64,000 nt of DNA from an uncultured Acidovorax sp. (GTDB lineage: Bacteria; Pseudomonadota; Gammaproteobacteria; Burkholderiales; Burkholderiaceae_C): positions 1-64,000 of the forward strand of contig CAJYHL010000024.1 of NCBI GenBank assembly GCA_913774625.1. Direction: 5' to 3'. Below are positions 36,880 to 45,606 of the stretch, piece by piece. A program made the translations under genes and the position numbers. Each line of letters starts with the position of its first letter. Position 1 is the stretch's first letter. Below the pieces are notes generated by a model. It was not told where the DNA came from. It did no database searches and saw only the letters and a program-made list of their open reading frames with translations.

Positions 36880-38091
36880 ATGGAACCGCTGATTCGCAAC
36901 CGGCCCGCGGCCGGGGCTGCCCTGCCTGCGCTGGCCGGCCTGTGGTGCGTGGCCTGCCTGGCCGCGCTGGCCTGGATGCTGGCCACGGGCCGCAGCGGTG
37001 CAGCCGCCGATGCCTGCGCGCTGCCGCTGGCCGTGCTGGCCCTGGCAGGCCTGGCCGCAGGCGCCGGGCTTTTGGCCTGGTGGCTGCGGCGCGCGGCCCC
37101 GGCGCTCGCTGCGGCGCAGGCGGTGGCCGAGCGCATCGCGGGCGGCGACCTGTGCGCGCAGCCCCGTGATTCGGCCGCTCCGCCGCTGGGCGGCATCGGC
37201 GCCGCGTTGCAGCAGCTGCGCTCGCAACTGCATGCCCGGCTGGCCTGCATCGACGGCGCCGCGCAGCGCATCGCTCCGGCGGCCGGCCGCATGGCGCGCG
37301 GCAACAGCTACCTCTCCGACCGCGCCCGCGAACGCGCCGCCGTGCTGGAGCAGACCGCCGCCGCCATGCAGGCGCTGACCGCCTCGGTGCGGCAGAACGC
37401 GGACAGCGCGCAGCGTGCCGAGCGGCTGGTGGGCGAGGGCGACGCCATCGGCCGCCGTTCCGAGGCCGCCACCCAGGCCCTGACCCGGCAGATGGAGGCC
37501 ATCGGCACGGCATCGCGGCGCGTGGCCGAGATCACCGGCGTGATCGAATCCATCGCCTTCCAGACCAACATCCTGGCGCTGAACGCGGCCGTGGAAGCGG
37601 CCCGTGCAGGCGCCCACGGCCAGGGCTTCGCCGTGGTGGCGGCCGAGGTGCGGGCGCTGGCCGCGCGCAGCGCCGGAGCGGCCCGCGAGATCGGCGGCCT
37701 GATCACCGCCGCCACGGCCCAGGTCGATCAGGGCCGTGAGCGCGCGACCCAGGCCGACGCCGCCATGCAGGCCATGGTGCGCAACGCGGGCGAGATCGGC
37801 GGCCTCATCGCCGCCATCGCGCGGGCCAGCCAGGCCCAGGGCCAGGGCATCGCCGAAGTGCGCGAAGCCATCGCCGGCCTGGACCAGGCCGCGCAGCGCA
37901 ATGCCGCCACCGTGCAGGACGTGACGGCCGCCGCCCGGCTGCTGGAAGAGCAGGCCCAGGCCCTGGCAGGCATGCTGGACGGCTGGCGCTGGGATGGCGA
38001 AGAGCGCCCTGCAGCCTCGGCCACGCAAGCGGGGGGCCGGCAGGAAGCGCTGCCGGCCGCTGCGCTCAGGCTCTCGGCGCGGCTATCCTGA
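36880..38091 (+). CDS. Methyl-accepting chemotaxis protein lacking a periplasmic sensor domain
   Basis: A 403-residue chemoreceptor. Two membrane helices at about 14-36 and 44-68 are separated by only a few residues, so there is no periplasmic ligand domain. A HAMP-like stretch (AERIAGGDL) leads to the signalling domain with the conserved hairpin region IESIAFQTNILALNAAVEAA, then GQGFAVVAAEVRALAARSA. No C-terminal CheR-binding pentapeptide is seen. It lies between the catabolic blocks, so it may steer cells to the cluster's substrate, sensed in the membrane, in the cytoplasm or as an energy signal. Confidence 0.88.
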   Translation: MEPLIRNRPAAGAALPALAGLWCVACLAALAWMLATGRSGAAADACALPLAVLALAGLAAGAGLLAWWLRRAAPALAAAQAVAERIAGGDLCAQPRDSAAPPLGGIGAALQQLRSQLHARLACIDGAAQRIAPAAGRMARGNSYLSDRARERAAVLEQTAAAMQALTASVRQNADSAQRAERLVGEGDAIGRRSEAATQALTRQMEAIGTASRRVAEITGVIESIAFQTNILALNAAVEAARAGAHGQGFAVVAAEVRALAARSAGAAREIGGLITAATAQVDQGRERATQADAAMQAMVRNAGEIGGLIAAIARASQAQGQGIAEVREAIAGLDQAAQRNAATVQDVTAAARLLEEQAQALAGMLDGWRWDGEERPAASATQAGGRQEALPAAALRLSARLS

Positions 38092-38168
38092 TGCGGGTGC
38101 GGCAGCCTGAAGAACGCGCCCGCACCCCGTGCGCATGGGCGCGGCGCGAAGGGGCGCTGAAGTTCTCA

Positions 38169-38280
38169 GAGCGGCTCACACAACCCAGCGAAGCGGTTCT
38201 GGCTAGGCGCCGCATCGCAGGCAGTACGAGTAGTACGACAAGATGCGGCAACGACGCCAGAAGGGTTGTGTGCGCCGCTC
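38169..38280 (+). repeat. Palindromic intergenic repeat, copy B
   Basis: Outer arms GAGCGGCTCACACAACCC (38169-38186) and GGGTTGTGTGCGCCGCTC (38263-38280) pair at 17 of 18 positions. Inner arms TTCTGGC (38197-38203) and GCCAGAA (38256-38262) also pair. On the minus strand the core CTTCTGGCGTCGTTGCCG is the same as in copies A and C; the other end (TTCTGGCTAGGCGC) is shared with copy C. It lies between the converging chemoreceptor and AraC genes and may act as a two-way transcription terminator. Confidence 0.8.
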
Positions 38281-39306
38281 TCAGTGCCGGCGCAGCGTCT
38301 GGCTGGGCGATTCGCCATACCGCTGCTTGTATTCGTTGCTGAAGCGGCCCAGGTGGGCGAAGCCCCAGCGCAGGGCGATGCCCGCGACGTTGCTGGCCTC
38401 GCCGGCCAGCAGCTCGGTGCGCACGTGTTCCATGCGCAGGTCGCGCAGGTAGTGCATGGGGCTCACGCCCAGGAATTCCTTGAAGCCCGCGTACAGGCTG
38501 CGCACGCTCACGCCGGCCACGTCGGCCAGCTGTTCCACGCAGATGGGCTCGTGCGCGTGGGTCTGCAGATAGTCCTGGGCACGGCGCACGTGGCGCGGCA
38601 GGATGGTGCTGCGCCGGGCCGGCGCGGTTTCGCTGTGGTTGTGCTGGTGCGAGGTCAGCAGGATGAGCGAGGCCAGCTGCTCGATCTGCGCCACCACCAG
38701 CTTGTTCTGGGCCATGCCCGGGTTCTGGGTGGCGCAGTCCAGCAGATAGGACAGCAGGCAGCTCCACGGGGCGCAGTCCTGCCAGCGGAAGGCCAGGTCG
38801 AAGCGCAGCGGCTCGTTCAGCGGGCGGCCCAGCAGCCCCACCAGGGTGCGCTCGACCTGGGCGCGCGCGATGCGCAGCATGAGCTGGTCGGTGCCGGCGC
38901 CCCACTGCATGCGGGTGTCGTCGTCGGGGTTGAGCACCGATGCGGTGCCGGGCAGGGAATCCACCTCGTGGCCGCCGCTGTCGATGCGGGCGCGGCCGGC
39001 CAGCGGCATCTGCACCAGGAAGAAGCTCTCCAGCGGGCCGGGCTCGATGGCGACGGCCGCGCCGTAGCGCAGCCGGCTGATGGAGACGTCGCCCAGCGAC
39101 ACGTGGTGCATGCGCGCGTCCAGCCGCTCGCCGGCCGAGGTCTGGCGCAGCACGTGGGGCTTCATCACGCGGCCCACCATGGAGCGGGTCTCGTCGATGT
39201 CGCTGGAGGCGAACAGCAGCCGCTCGGACGTGCCGGAAAAGCGGTCGATCACCAGCGGCATGGGGGCATGGGCGCTGGCGGCGGGAGAAGTCATCGTGGA
39301 GAGCAT
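38281..39306 (-). CDS. AraC-family transcriptional regulator of the catabolic cluster
   Basis: A 341-residue regulator. The N-terminal ~215 residues form an AraC-binding-like sensor domain (FLVQMPLAGRARIDSGGHEV, a cupin-like start). The C-terminal double helix-turn-helix (about 240-341) has VEQLADVAGVSVRSLYAGFK and NVAGIALRWGFAHLGRFSNE, with the final GESPSQTLRR. ATG 39306 was chosen because AGGAGG lies 6 bases before it; a reading from 39420 is longer by 38 unlikely residues. It is divergent from iorA across 579 bp and probably activates one or both catabolic blocks with an aromatic acid as inducer. Confidence 0.9.
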   Translation of the reverse strand: MLSTMTSPAASAHAPMPLVIDRFSGTSERLLFASSDIDETRSMVGRVMKPHVLRQTSAGERLDARMHHVSLGDVSISRLRYGAAVAIEPGPLESFFLVQMPLAGRARIDSGGHEVDSLPGTASVLNPDDDTRMQWGAGTDQLMLRIARAQVERTLVGLLGRPLNEPLRFDLAFRWQDCAPWSCLLSYLLDCATQNPGMAQNKLVVAQIEQLASLILLTSHQHNHSETAPARRSTILPRHVRRAQDYLQTHAHEPICVEQLADVAGVSVRSLYAGFKEFLGVSPMHYLRDLRMEHVRTELLAGEASNVAGIALRWGFAHLGRFSNEYKQRYGESPSQTLRRH

Positions 39307-39885
39307 TGCGGCCTCCTGGTGGAGAGAACTGCGTTTTCTGGGGGTGACGGGCCGTGCCCGCCGGCGGTGCAGCGGACGCCGGCAGCAGGGGGACCGTGCA
39401 AGTCGCATGCCAATTCCCATGAGATTTCAAGCAATCGGCCTGGGTGCGTGGCAGCGCTTCCTGCGGCGCCGGCCGGCCTGCATGTCCCATGCCGCTTCGC
39501 GGGCCCTGTCATCGCCGGCTGATCGTAGGGCGGGTGAGGTCCGGCGGTATCTAAGGAAAACCCGGAATTCCGGCCTTTGCGCCAAAGAAATTACATGATG
39601 AATCATCCAATTCCGCCGGCGATGCGCGCCAGCCAGTTCAGGCCATGGCGCACCGGAGCGGGCCGCAATGCACCGATCCGATGCGCCGGTTACAGGCTTT
39701 GGTGCGCGCCTGCGTGACGCCTGTTGCAGCGCACTATCCCGTTTGTGCAGCTGTCTGTCCTCCGCCTGCAGGAAACGCATTCGCATGATTAATCATGGAT
39801 TGACGAGGCGGCGCGGCGGCCCGAAAGTGCTTCCCAGAGCGGCCGATCCGAACCTGGACAGCGCCGCGACAACAGGGGATGCACG
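39307..39885. promoter_or_regulatory. araC-iorA divergent control region
   Basis: A 579-bp gap, the longest in the window. No convincing gene was found in it. It is locally AT-rich at 39540-39610 and holds several palindromes: CCGGAATTCCGG at 39562-39573, CTTTG-CGC-CAAAG at 39575-39587, ATGATGAATCAT at 39595-39606 and CATGATTAATCATG at 39784-39797. The last two share ATGAT-N2-ATCAT arms 189 bp apart, the size and shape of a MarR-type operator pair. They probably control iorA and the genes after it. Confidence 0.65.
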
Positions 39886-42240
39886 ATGGCAGAACGTTCG
39901 TTTGTCGAAGAAGTGAAGAAGCTGCGCATGGGCGCGGGCGAGGTATTCAGCGGCGAGGGCATCCTCGCCGTCACCAAGGCCCTGCTCGAATCCGGCGTGG
40001 CCTACGTGGCGGGCTACCAGGGCTCGCCGATCTCGCACCTGATGGATGTGCTCTCGGACGCGCAGGACATCCTGGCCGAATACGGCATCCGCTTCGAGAA
40101 CAGCGCCAGCGAGGCCACGGCCGGCGCCACGCTGGCCGCCTCGGTCAACTACCCGCTGCGCGGCGCCATCACCTTCAAGGCCACGGTGGGCACCAACGTG
40201 GCGTCCGACGCGCTGGCCAACCTGGCCTCGGGCGGCGTGACGGGCGGCGCGCTCATCATCGTGGGCGAGGACTACGGCGAGGGCTCGTCCATCATGCAGG
40301 AGCGAAGCCACGCCTTCGCGATGAAGTCCCAGATGTGGCTGCTGGACCCGCGTCCCAACCTGCCCTGCATCGTGCAGGCGGTGAAGGACGGCTTCGACCT
40401 CTCGGAAGCCAGCAACACGCCCGTGATGCTGCAGATGCGCATCCGCTCCTGCCACCTGCACGGCCAGTTCACCGCCGCCGACAACGTGCCGCCGGCCTTC
40501 ACCGTGAAGGACGCGATGGAGAACCCGGTGCGCGACCTCGACCGCATCGTGCTGCCGCCCGCCAGCTTCCTGCACGAGCGCGAGAAGGTGCAGCAGCGCT
40601 GGCCCGCCGCCATCCGCTTCATCCAGGAACGCCAGCTCAACGAGTTCTTCTCCGAAGGCGCGTCGGACGTGGGCATCGCGCTGCAGGGCGGCAACTACAA
40701 CACCGTGATCCGCGCGCTGCAGAAGCTCGGCCTGGCCGATGCCTACGGCGACACGCAGGTGCCGCTCTACGTGATGAACGTCACCTACCCGCTGGTGGAC
40801 GACGAGTTCGAGCGCTTCTGCCAGGACAAGCGCGCCGTGCTGGTGGTGGAGGAGGGCCAGCCCAACTTCGTCGAGCAGAACGTGGCCGCCATCCTGCGCC
40901 AGCGCGGGCTGGACACCGCCCTGCACGGCAAGGACGTGCTGCCCCTGGCCGGCGACTACAACACCGCCGTGGTGCTGGCCGGCCTGCGCGCCTTCCTGGA
41001 ACGCTACGGCATCGTGCAGCCCGAGGCGAAGAAGCCCGTGCAGCGCCGCGTGATCCCGCTGGTGGCCGCCAAGGCCGCCGCCGCTGCCGCGCCCGCCGCC
41101 GTGCCTGCGCCCGCGCTGGCCCTGGCCGATGGCGACGAGGAAGAGGGCGATGTCGCCACCCTGGCCGACGACGGCGAAGGCAACGCCATTCCCGCCGGCA
41201 GCCTGGTGCGCCAGAACGCCTGGGCGGAGGGAGGCAGCGAAGGCGCCGCGCCCACGGCGCTCAAGCCGCTCGAAGAGATCGTGCATGCCCGCCCGCCGGG
41301 CCTGTGTACCGGCTGCCCGGAGCGGCCCATCTTCACCGCCGTCAAGCTCATCGAGCGCGAGCTGGGCCCGCACCACTACAGCGCCGACATCGGCTGCCAC
41401 CTGTTCTCCATCCTGCCGCCCTTCAACCTGGGCAACACCACCATGGGCTACGGCCTGGGCGGCGCGGCGGCGGCGGCCTTCACCGTGGCGCCGGGCAGCG
41501 CCCCGGCGGGCAAGCGCGCCATCGCGGTGATGGGCGACGGCGGCTTCTGGCACAACGGCCTGACCAGCGGCGTCGCCAACGCGGTGTTCAACCGCAGCGA
41601 CAACCTGACCATCATCGTGGACAACAACTACAGCTCGGCCACGGGCGGTCAGGACATTCCCTCCTCGCGCGCCGTGAACCCCACGCGCAGCACGGGCCAC
41701 GAGATCGAGCGGGCCGTGCGCGGCGTGGGCGTGGAATGGGTGCGCACCATCCGCCGCACCTATGACCTGAAGGCCATGACCAACGCGCTGCGCGAGGCGC
41801 TGACCACGCAGACCCCCGGCCCCAAGGTGCTGATCGCGCAGAGCGAATGCATGCTGAACAAGCAGCGCCGCGAGAAGAAGGAAGTGCGCCGCGCCCTGCA
41901 GGCCGGCGAGCGCGTGGTGCGCGAGCGCTTCGGCGTTGACCCGGACACCTGCACGGGCGACCACTCCTGCATCCGCCTCTCGGGCTGTCCTTCGCTGTCG
42001 GTGCGCACCAACCCCGACCCGCTGCGGCAGGACCCGGTGGCCACCGTGATCGACAGCTGCGTGGGCTGCGGCAACTGCGGCGAGGTCTCGCATGCCGCCG
42101 TGCTCTGCCCCTCGTTCTACCGCGCGCAGATCGTGAGCCACCCCACGCGCCGCGACCGCCTGCTGCAGCGCGTGCGCACCGCCGTCATTGGCTGGCTGCA
42201 GCGCGGCGAGGCCAGGCGCCGCGCCCGCTACGCGTTCTGA
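39886..42240 (+). CDS. iorA: Indolepyruvate ferredoxin oxidoreductase, alpha subunit-like 2-oxoacid oxidoreductase
   Basis: A 784-residue thiamine-diphosphate enzyme. The N-terminal PFOR-type domain has GYQGSPISHLMD and ENSASEATAGATLAASV. The TPP domain begins near 470 (CTGCPERPIFTAV) and carries GDGGFWHNG at 550-558 and VDNNYSSATGG. The C-terminus holds two Fe-S sites: Cys689, 695 and 701, and Cys725, 728, 731 and 740 (CVGCGNCG). An Ala-rich insert lies at about 390-425. Such enzymes oxidatively decarboxylate aryl 2-oxoacids to acyl-CoA. In this cluster, isatinate is the proposed substrate, giving 2-aminobenzoyl-CoA; the enzyme class is firm, the substrate is inferred. Confidence 0.88.
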   Translation: MAERSFVEEVKKLRMGAGEVFSGEGILAVTKALLESGVAYVAGYQGSPISHLMDVLSDAQDILAEYGIRFENSASEATAGATLAASVNYPLRGAITFKATVGTNVASDALANLASGGVTGGALIIVGEDYGEGSSIMQERSHAFAMKSQMWLLDPRPNLPCIVQAVKDGFDLSEASNTPVMLQMRIRSCHLHGQFTAADNVPPAFTVKDAMENPVRDLDRIVLPPASFLHEREKVQQRWPAAIRFIQERQLNEFFSEGASDVGIALQGGNYNTVIRALQKLGLADAYGDTQVPLYVMNVTYPLVDDEFERFCQDKRAVLVVEEGQPNFVEQNVAAILRQRGLDTALHGKDVLPLAGDYNTAVVLAGLRAFLERYGIVQPEAKKPVQRRVIPLVAAKAAAAAAPAAVPAPALALADGDEEEGDVATLADDGEGNAIPAGSLVRQNAWAEGGSEGAAPTALKPLEEIVHARPPGLCTGCPERPIFTAVKLIERELGPHHYSADIGCHLFSILPPFNLGNTTMGYGLGGAAAAAFTVAPGSAPAGKRAIAVMGDGGFWHNGLTSGVANAVFNRSDNLTIIVDNNYSSATGGQDIPSSRAVNPTRSTGHEIERAVRGVGVEWVRTIRRTYDLKAMTNALREALTTQTPGPKVLIAQSECMLNKQRREKKEVRRALQAGERVVRERFGVDPDTCTGDHSCIRLSGCPSLSVRTNPDPLRQDPVATVIDSCVGCGNCGEVSHAAVLCPSFYRAQIVSHPTRRDRLLQRVRTAVIGWLQRGEARRRARYAF

Positions 42241-42273
42241 CCCGGCGCAGCGCAGCACCAGGAGCAATCCACC

Positions 42274-43596
42274 ATGGCCGCATCCATCCCCACCACCACG
42301 GCAGCCGCAGCCGGCGCCCACGCCGTGCGCCCGGCCGTCACCCGGCGCGTGCTGTTCGCCTGCTGGCTGGCCATCCTGTTCGAGGGCTACGACGTCGGCG
42401 TGATGGGCGCGGTGCTGCCCGCCATGGCCGAAGACCGCGCCTGGAACCTGAGCCCGCTGCAATTGGGCGTGCTCAGCAGCTACGCGCTGGCCGGCATGTT
42501 CGTGGGCGCGCTGCTGGTGGGCACGCTGAGCGACCTGCTGGGCCGCCGCCGCATGCTGCTGGCCTGCGTGGCGCTCTTCTCGCTCACCATGGCAGGTGCG
42601 TCCTGGGCGCCCACGCCGCTGTGGTTCGGCGCCTTCCGCTTCCTGGGCGGCGTGGGGCTGGGCGGGGTGATTCCGGCCGCCGCCGCGCTCACCATCGAAT
42701 ATTCGCCGCCCGAGCGCCGCAGCTTCAACTACGGCCTGATGTATTCGGGCTACTCCTTCGGCATCCTGTGCGCCGCGCTGCTGGCCATGCGGTGGATGCC
42801 GCAGATCGGCTGGCGCGGCGTGGTCGGCGCCGGGGCCCTGCCGCTGCTGGCCCTCTGGCCCATGGCGCGGGCGCTGCCCGAGTCGCTCGAATACCTGGTC
42901 GGCAAGGGCCGCCAGCGCGAGGCCGGCGAGCTGGCACAGCGCCTGGGGCTGCCGGTGCCGCAGCCGGTGCGTGCCGCCACCACCGGGCCGGCCGCCTTCG
43001 GCTGGCGCCAGGTGCTGGCCGAAGTCTTCGCCCGCCGCCATCTGCGCGCCACGGCCTGCTTCTGGGTGGCTCTCTTCTGCGGCCTGCTGCTGATCTACGG
43101 GCTCAACACCTGGCTGCCCTCCATCATGCGCAAGAGCGGCTACGACCTGGGCTCCAGCCTCGGCTTCCTGGTCGTCTTCAGCCTGGCCTCGGCCCTGGGC
43201 GGCCTGTTCCTGGGCCGCATCGCCGACCGCTTCGGCGTGCGCGGCACGGTGGGCGGCTTCTACCTGGTGGGCGCCGCCGCCGTGCTGGCGCTCATGTTCC
43301 CGGGCGGCCTGTGGGTCAACTACCTGCTGGTGGCGCTGGCCGGCCTGGGCAGCATTTCCGCCTCGCTCATCCTCACCGGCCACCTGGCGAGTTACTACCC
43401 GGCGCAGGTGCGCGCCGCGGCCACCGGCTGGGGACTTTCCTTCTCGCGCTTCGGCGCCATGGCCGGGCCGCTGCTGGGCGGCTACCTGGCCAGCGCCGGC
43501 CTGGGCGTCTCGGCCAACTTCATCGCCTTCGCCGCCGTGGGCGCGCTGGCCGCCATCGCCGTGTTCCTGCTGCCCGCGCGCCCCGCGCAGGCATGA
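42274..43596 (+). CDS. MFS transporter, aromatic acid:H+ symporter type
   Basis: A 440-residue inner-membrane protein with twelve hydrophobic helices. The start FEGYDVGVMGAVLPAM has the Asp of the aromatic acid symporter family, and the loop motif GTLSDLLGRRRMLL follows helix 2. ALPESLEYLV at the centre and GRIADRFGVRG at the second-half loop are also typical (as in BenK/PcaK-like proteins). It probably imports an aromatic acid, such as isatinate, anthranilate or a related acid. It is encoded between iorA and iorB (34 and 46 bp gaps), so it belongs to the operon. Confidence 0.88.
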   Translation: MAASIPTTTAAAAGAHAVRPAVTRRVLFACWLAILFEGYDVGVMGAVLPAMAEDRAWNLSPLQLGVLSSYALAGMFVGALLVGTLSDLLGRRRMLLACVALFSLTMAGASWAPTPLWFGAFRFLGGVGLGGVIPAAAALTIEYSPPERRSFNYGLMYSGYSFGILCAALLAMRWMPQIGWRGVVGAGALPLLALWPMARALPESLEYLVGKGRQREAGELAQRLGLPVPQPVRAATTGPAAFGWRQVLAEVFARRHLRATACFWVALFCGLLLIYGLNTWLPSIMRKSGYDLGSSLGFLVVFSLASALGGLFLGRIADRFGVRGTVGGFYLVGAAAVLALMFPGGLWVNYLLVALAGLGSISASLILTGHLASYYPAQVRAAATGWGLSFSRFGAMAGPLLGGYLASAGLGVSANFIAFAAVGALAAIAVFLLPARPAQA

Positions 43597-43642
43597 GCGC
43601 GCCGCCTTTTCCTGTCCCTCCCTGCTTTTTTCGGAGCCTTCC

Positions 43643-45160
43643 ATGACCACTGAACCGATCAAGATCGCCATCCTCGCCATGGGCGGCGAGGGCGGCGGCG
43701 TGCTGGCCGACTGGATCGTCGATCTGGGCGAATCCAACGGGTATTTCGCGCAGACCACTTCGGTGCCCGGCGTGGCCCAGCGCACCGGCGCCACCATCTA
43801 CTACGTGGAGCTGTTCCCCGGTGCCGACCAGCCCGGCGCCCGCGTGCCGGTGCTGGCCCAGGCCCCGATGCCGGGCGATGTGGACATCGTGCTGGCCTCC
43901 GAGCTGATGGAGGCCGGCCGCGCCGTGCAGCGCGGCCTGGTCACGCCCGACCGCACGGCCTTCGTCACCTCCACCCACCGCGTCTATTCCATCGCCGAGA
44001 AGTCCGCCATGGGCGACGGCCGCGTGGACGGCGACGCGCTGCTGGCCCAGGCCCGCCGCGCCGCGCAGCGCCTCGTCGCCTTCGACATGGCCGCCGCCGC
44101 CGAGCGCACCGGCAGCGTCATCAGCGCCGTGCTGTTCGGCGCCCTCTGCGGCGCGGGCGTGCTGCCCTTCAACCGCCAGCAGTTCGAGGCCACCATCGAG
44201 CGCGGCGGCGTGGGCGTCAAGCCCAGCCTGAAGGCCTTCGCGGTGGGCTACGAGCAGTCGCGCAAGGAAGCGCCCGAGCGCATCGCCTCGGACAAGCCCC
44301 AGCCGCGCCCGGCCGCCAGCGTGCGGCCCGCCCACCCCGAGGTGGCCCGGCTGGTGGCCCGCGCCCAGGTCTATCCGGCCGAGGTGGCCGACATCGCCGT
44401 GGAAGGCGTGCGCCGCCTGATCGACTACCAGGACATCGCCTATGCGGCGCTCTACCTGCAGCGCCTCGACGCGCTGGCCGCCGCGCGCGGCACCGACGCC
44501 GCGCTGCTGGCCGAGACGGCCCGCCACCTGGCGCTCTGGATGTCCTACGAAGACGTGATCCGCGTGGCCGACCTCAAGACCCGCGCCAGCCGCTTCGAGC
44601 GCGTGACGGACGAAGTGCATGCCAAGGCCGACCAGGTGCTGCACATCCAGGAATTCATGCACCCGCGCCTGGAAGAGATCTGCGAGACCCTGCCCGCCGG
44701 CCTGGGCCGCTGGCTGGCCCGCCCGCACGCCGTGCACCGCCTGGTGGGCCGCTTCACCCGCGAAGGGCGCATCGTGCGCACCAGCAGCCTGGGCGGCTTC
44801 CTCACGCTCTACCTGCTGGCGCGCTGGCGGCGCGGCCGGCGCAGCACGCTGCGCTACCAGCTGGAGACCGGGCGCATCGAGACCTGGCTGGCCCGCATCC
44901 AGCGCCTGGCCGCCATCGACCCGGCCCTGGCGCTGGAGGCCGCGCGCTGCCAGCGCCTGGTCAAGGGCTACAGCGACACGCATGCCCGGGGCCTGAAGAA
45001 CTACGAAACCCTGATGGCCGTGGTGGACCGCCATGCCGCCACGCTGGCGCCCGCCACGCTGCGCAGCCTGCGCGACGCGGCCCTGGCCGACGAGCGCGGC
45101 GTGAAGCTCGACGAGAGCCTGCGCCGCCATGCCCTCATCCCGCAAGGAATTCCCGCATGA
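43643..45160 (+). CDS. iorB: Indolepyruvate oxidoreductase, beta subunit family (gamma domain plus C-terminal extension)
   Basis: A 505-residue partner of IorA. Residues 1-~205 are the PFOR gamma domain, with LAMGGEGGGVLADWIVD, TSVPGVAQRTGATIYYVELF and ISAVLFGALCGAGVLPF. The remaining ~300 residues are the extra DUF6537-type helical domain found in long IorB proteins of Proteobacteria. Together they form an alpha2beta2-like complex that moves the electrons to ferredoxin. Its stop overlaps the thioesterase start by ATGA, which joins this enzyme to an acyl-CoA step. Position and partners suggest isatinate rather than indolepyruvate. Confidence 0.87.
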   Translation: MTTEPIKIAILAMGGEGGGVLADWIVDLGESNGYFAQTTSVPGVAQRTGATIYYVELFPGADQPGARVPVLAQAPMPGDVDIVLASELMEAGRAVQRGLVTPDRTAFVTSTHRVYSIAEKSAMGDGRVDGDALLAQARRAAQRLVAFDMAAAAERTGSVISAVLFGALCGAGVLPFNRQQFEATIERGGVGVKPSLKAFAVGYEQSRKEAPERIASDKPQPRPAASVRPAHPEVARLVARAQVYPAEVADIAVEGVRRLIDYQDIAYAALYLQRLDALAAARGTDAALLAETARHLALWMSYEDVIRVADLKTRASRFERVTDEVHAKADQVLHIQEFMHPRLEEICETLPAGLGRWLARPHAVHRLVGRFTREGRIVRTSSLGGFLTLYLLARWRRGRRSTLRYQLETGRIETWLARIQRLAAIDPALALEAARCQRLVKGYSDTHARGLKNYETLMAVVDRHAATLAPATLRSLRDAALADERGVKLDESLRRHALIPQGIPA

Positions 45161-45591
45161 ACCCGCGCCACTTCAGCCGCCCGCACCGCATCCGCTTCTC
45201 GGAGTGCGACCCCGCCGGCATCGTCTTCTACCCGCAGTACTTCGTGCTGTTCAACGACCTGCTGGAAGCCTGGGTGGACCAATTGCTGCCCGGCACGGGC
45301 TTCGCCGGCTACATCGGCGAACTGCGCTTCGGCATGCCCACCGTGCGGCTGGAGGCCGACTTCCGCGCCATCAGCCGCATGGGCGACGACGTGAAGCTGA
45401 CGCTGGACGTGGCCCAGCTGGGCGGCAAGTCCATCACGCTGGAGCTGGCCTGCGTGGGCGCCGACGGCGAACCCCGCATGCGCGTGCGGCAGGTGGTGGT
45501 GACCACGTCGCTGGAGACGCACCAGGCCATCGCCATTCCCGCGGTGCTGCGCGAGGCGCTTGCCCCCGAAACCCCCGACCCATCCCACTGA
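45157..45591 (+). CDS. Hotdog-fold acyl-CoA thioesterase (4-hydroxybenzoyl-CoA type)
   Basis: A 144-residue thioesterase. The catalytic signature is RFSECDPAGIVFYPQYF with Asp18, matching Asp17 of the 4-hydroxybenzoyl-CoA thioesterase. It should hydrolyse an aryl-CoA to the free acid. It is translationally coupled to iorB and 15 bp before the aryl-CoA monooxygenase. The best fit is therefore release of 5-hydroxyanthranilate (or gentisate) from its CoA ester after ring hydroxylation. Confidence 0.9.
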   Translation: MNPRHFSRPHRIRFSECDPAGIVFYPQYFVLFNDLLEAWVDQLLPGTGFAGYIGELRFGMPTVRLEADFRAISRMGDDVKLTLDVAQLGGKSITLELACVGADGEPRMRVRQVVVTTSLETHQAIAIPAVLREALAPETPDPSH

Positions 45592-45606
45592 GACAAGGAG
45601 CCCTCC

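Noticed and set aside
39668-39916. Small plus-strand reading (82 codons) before iorA
   Set aside because: It has no ribosome site or domain, overlaps the iorA start in another frame and crosses the palindromic control region.
39793-43797. A 1334-codon minus-strand reading across iorA and the MFS gene
   Set aside because: Coding shadow of two clear plus-strand genes. The composition is repetitive (His, Gln, Gly, Arg) with no motif, and it also crosses the araC-iorA control region.
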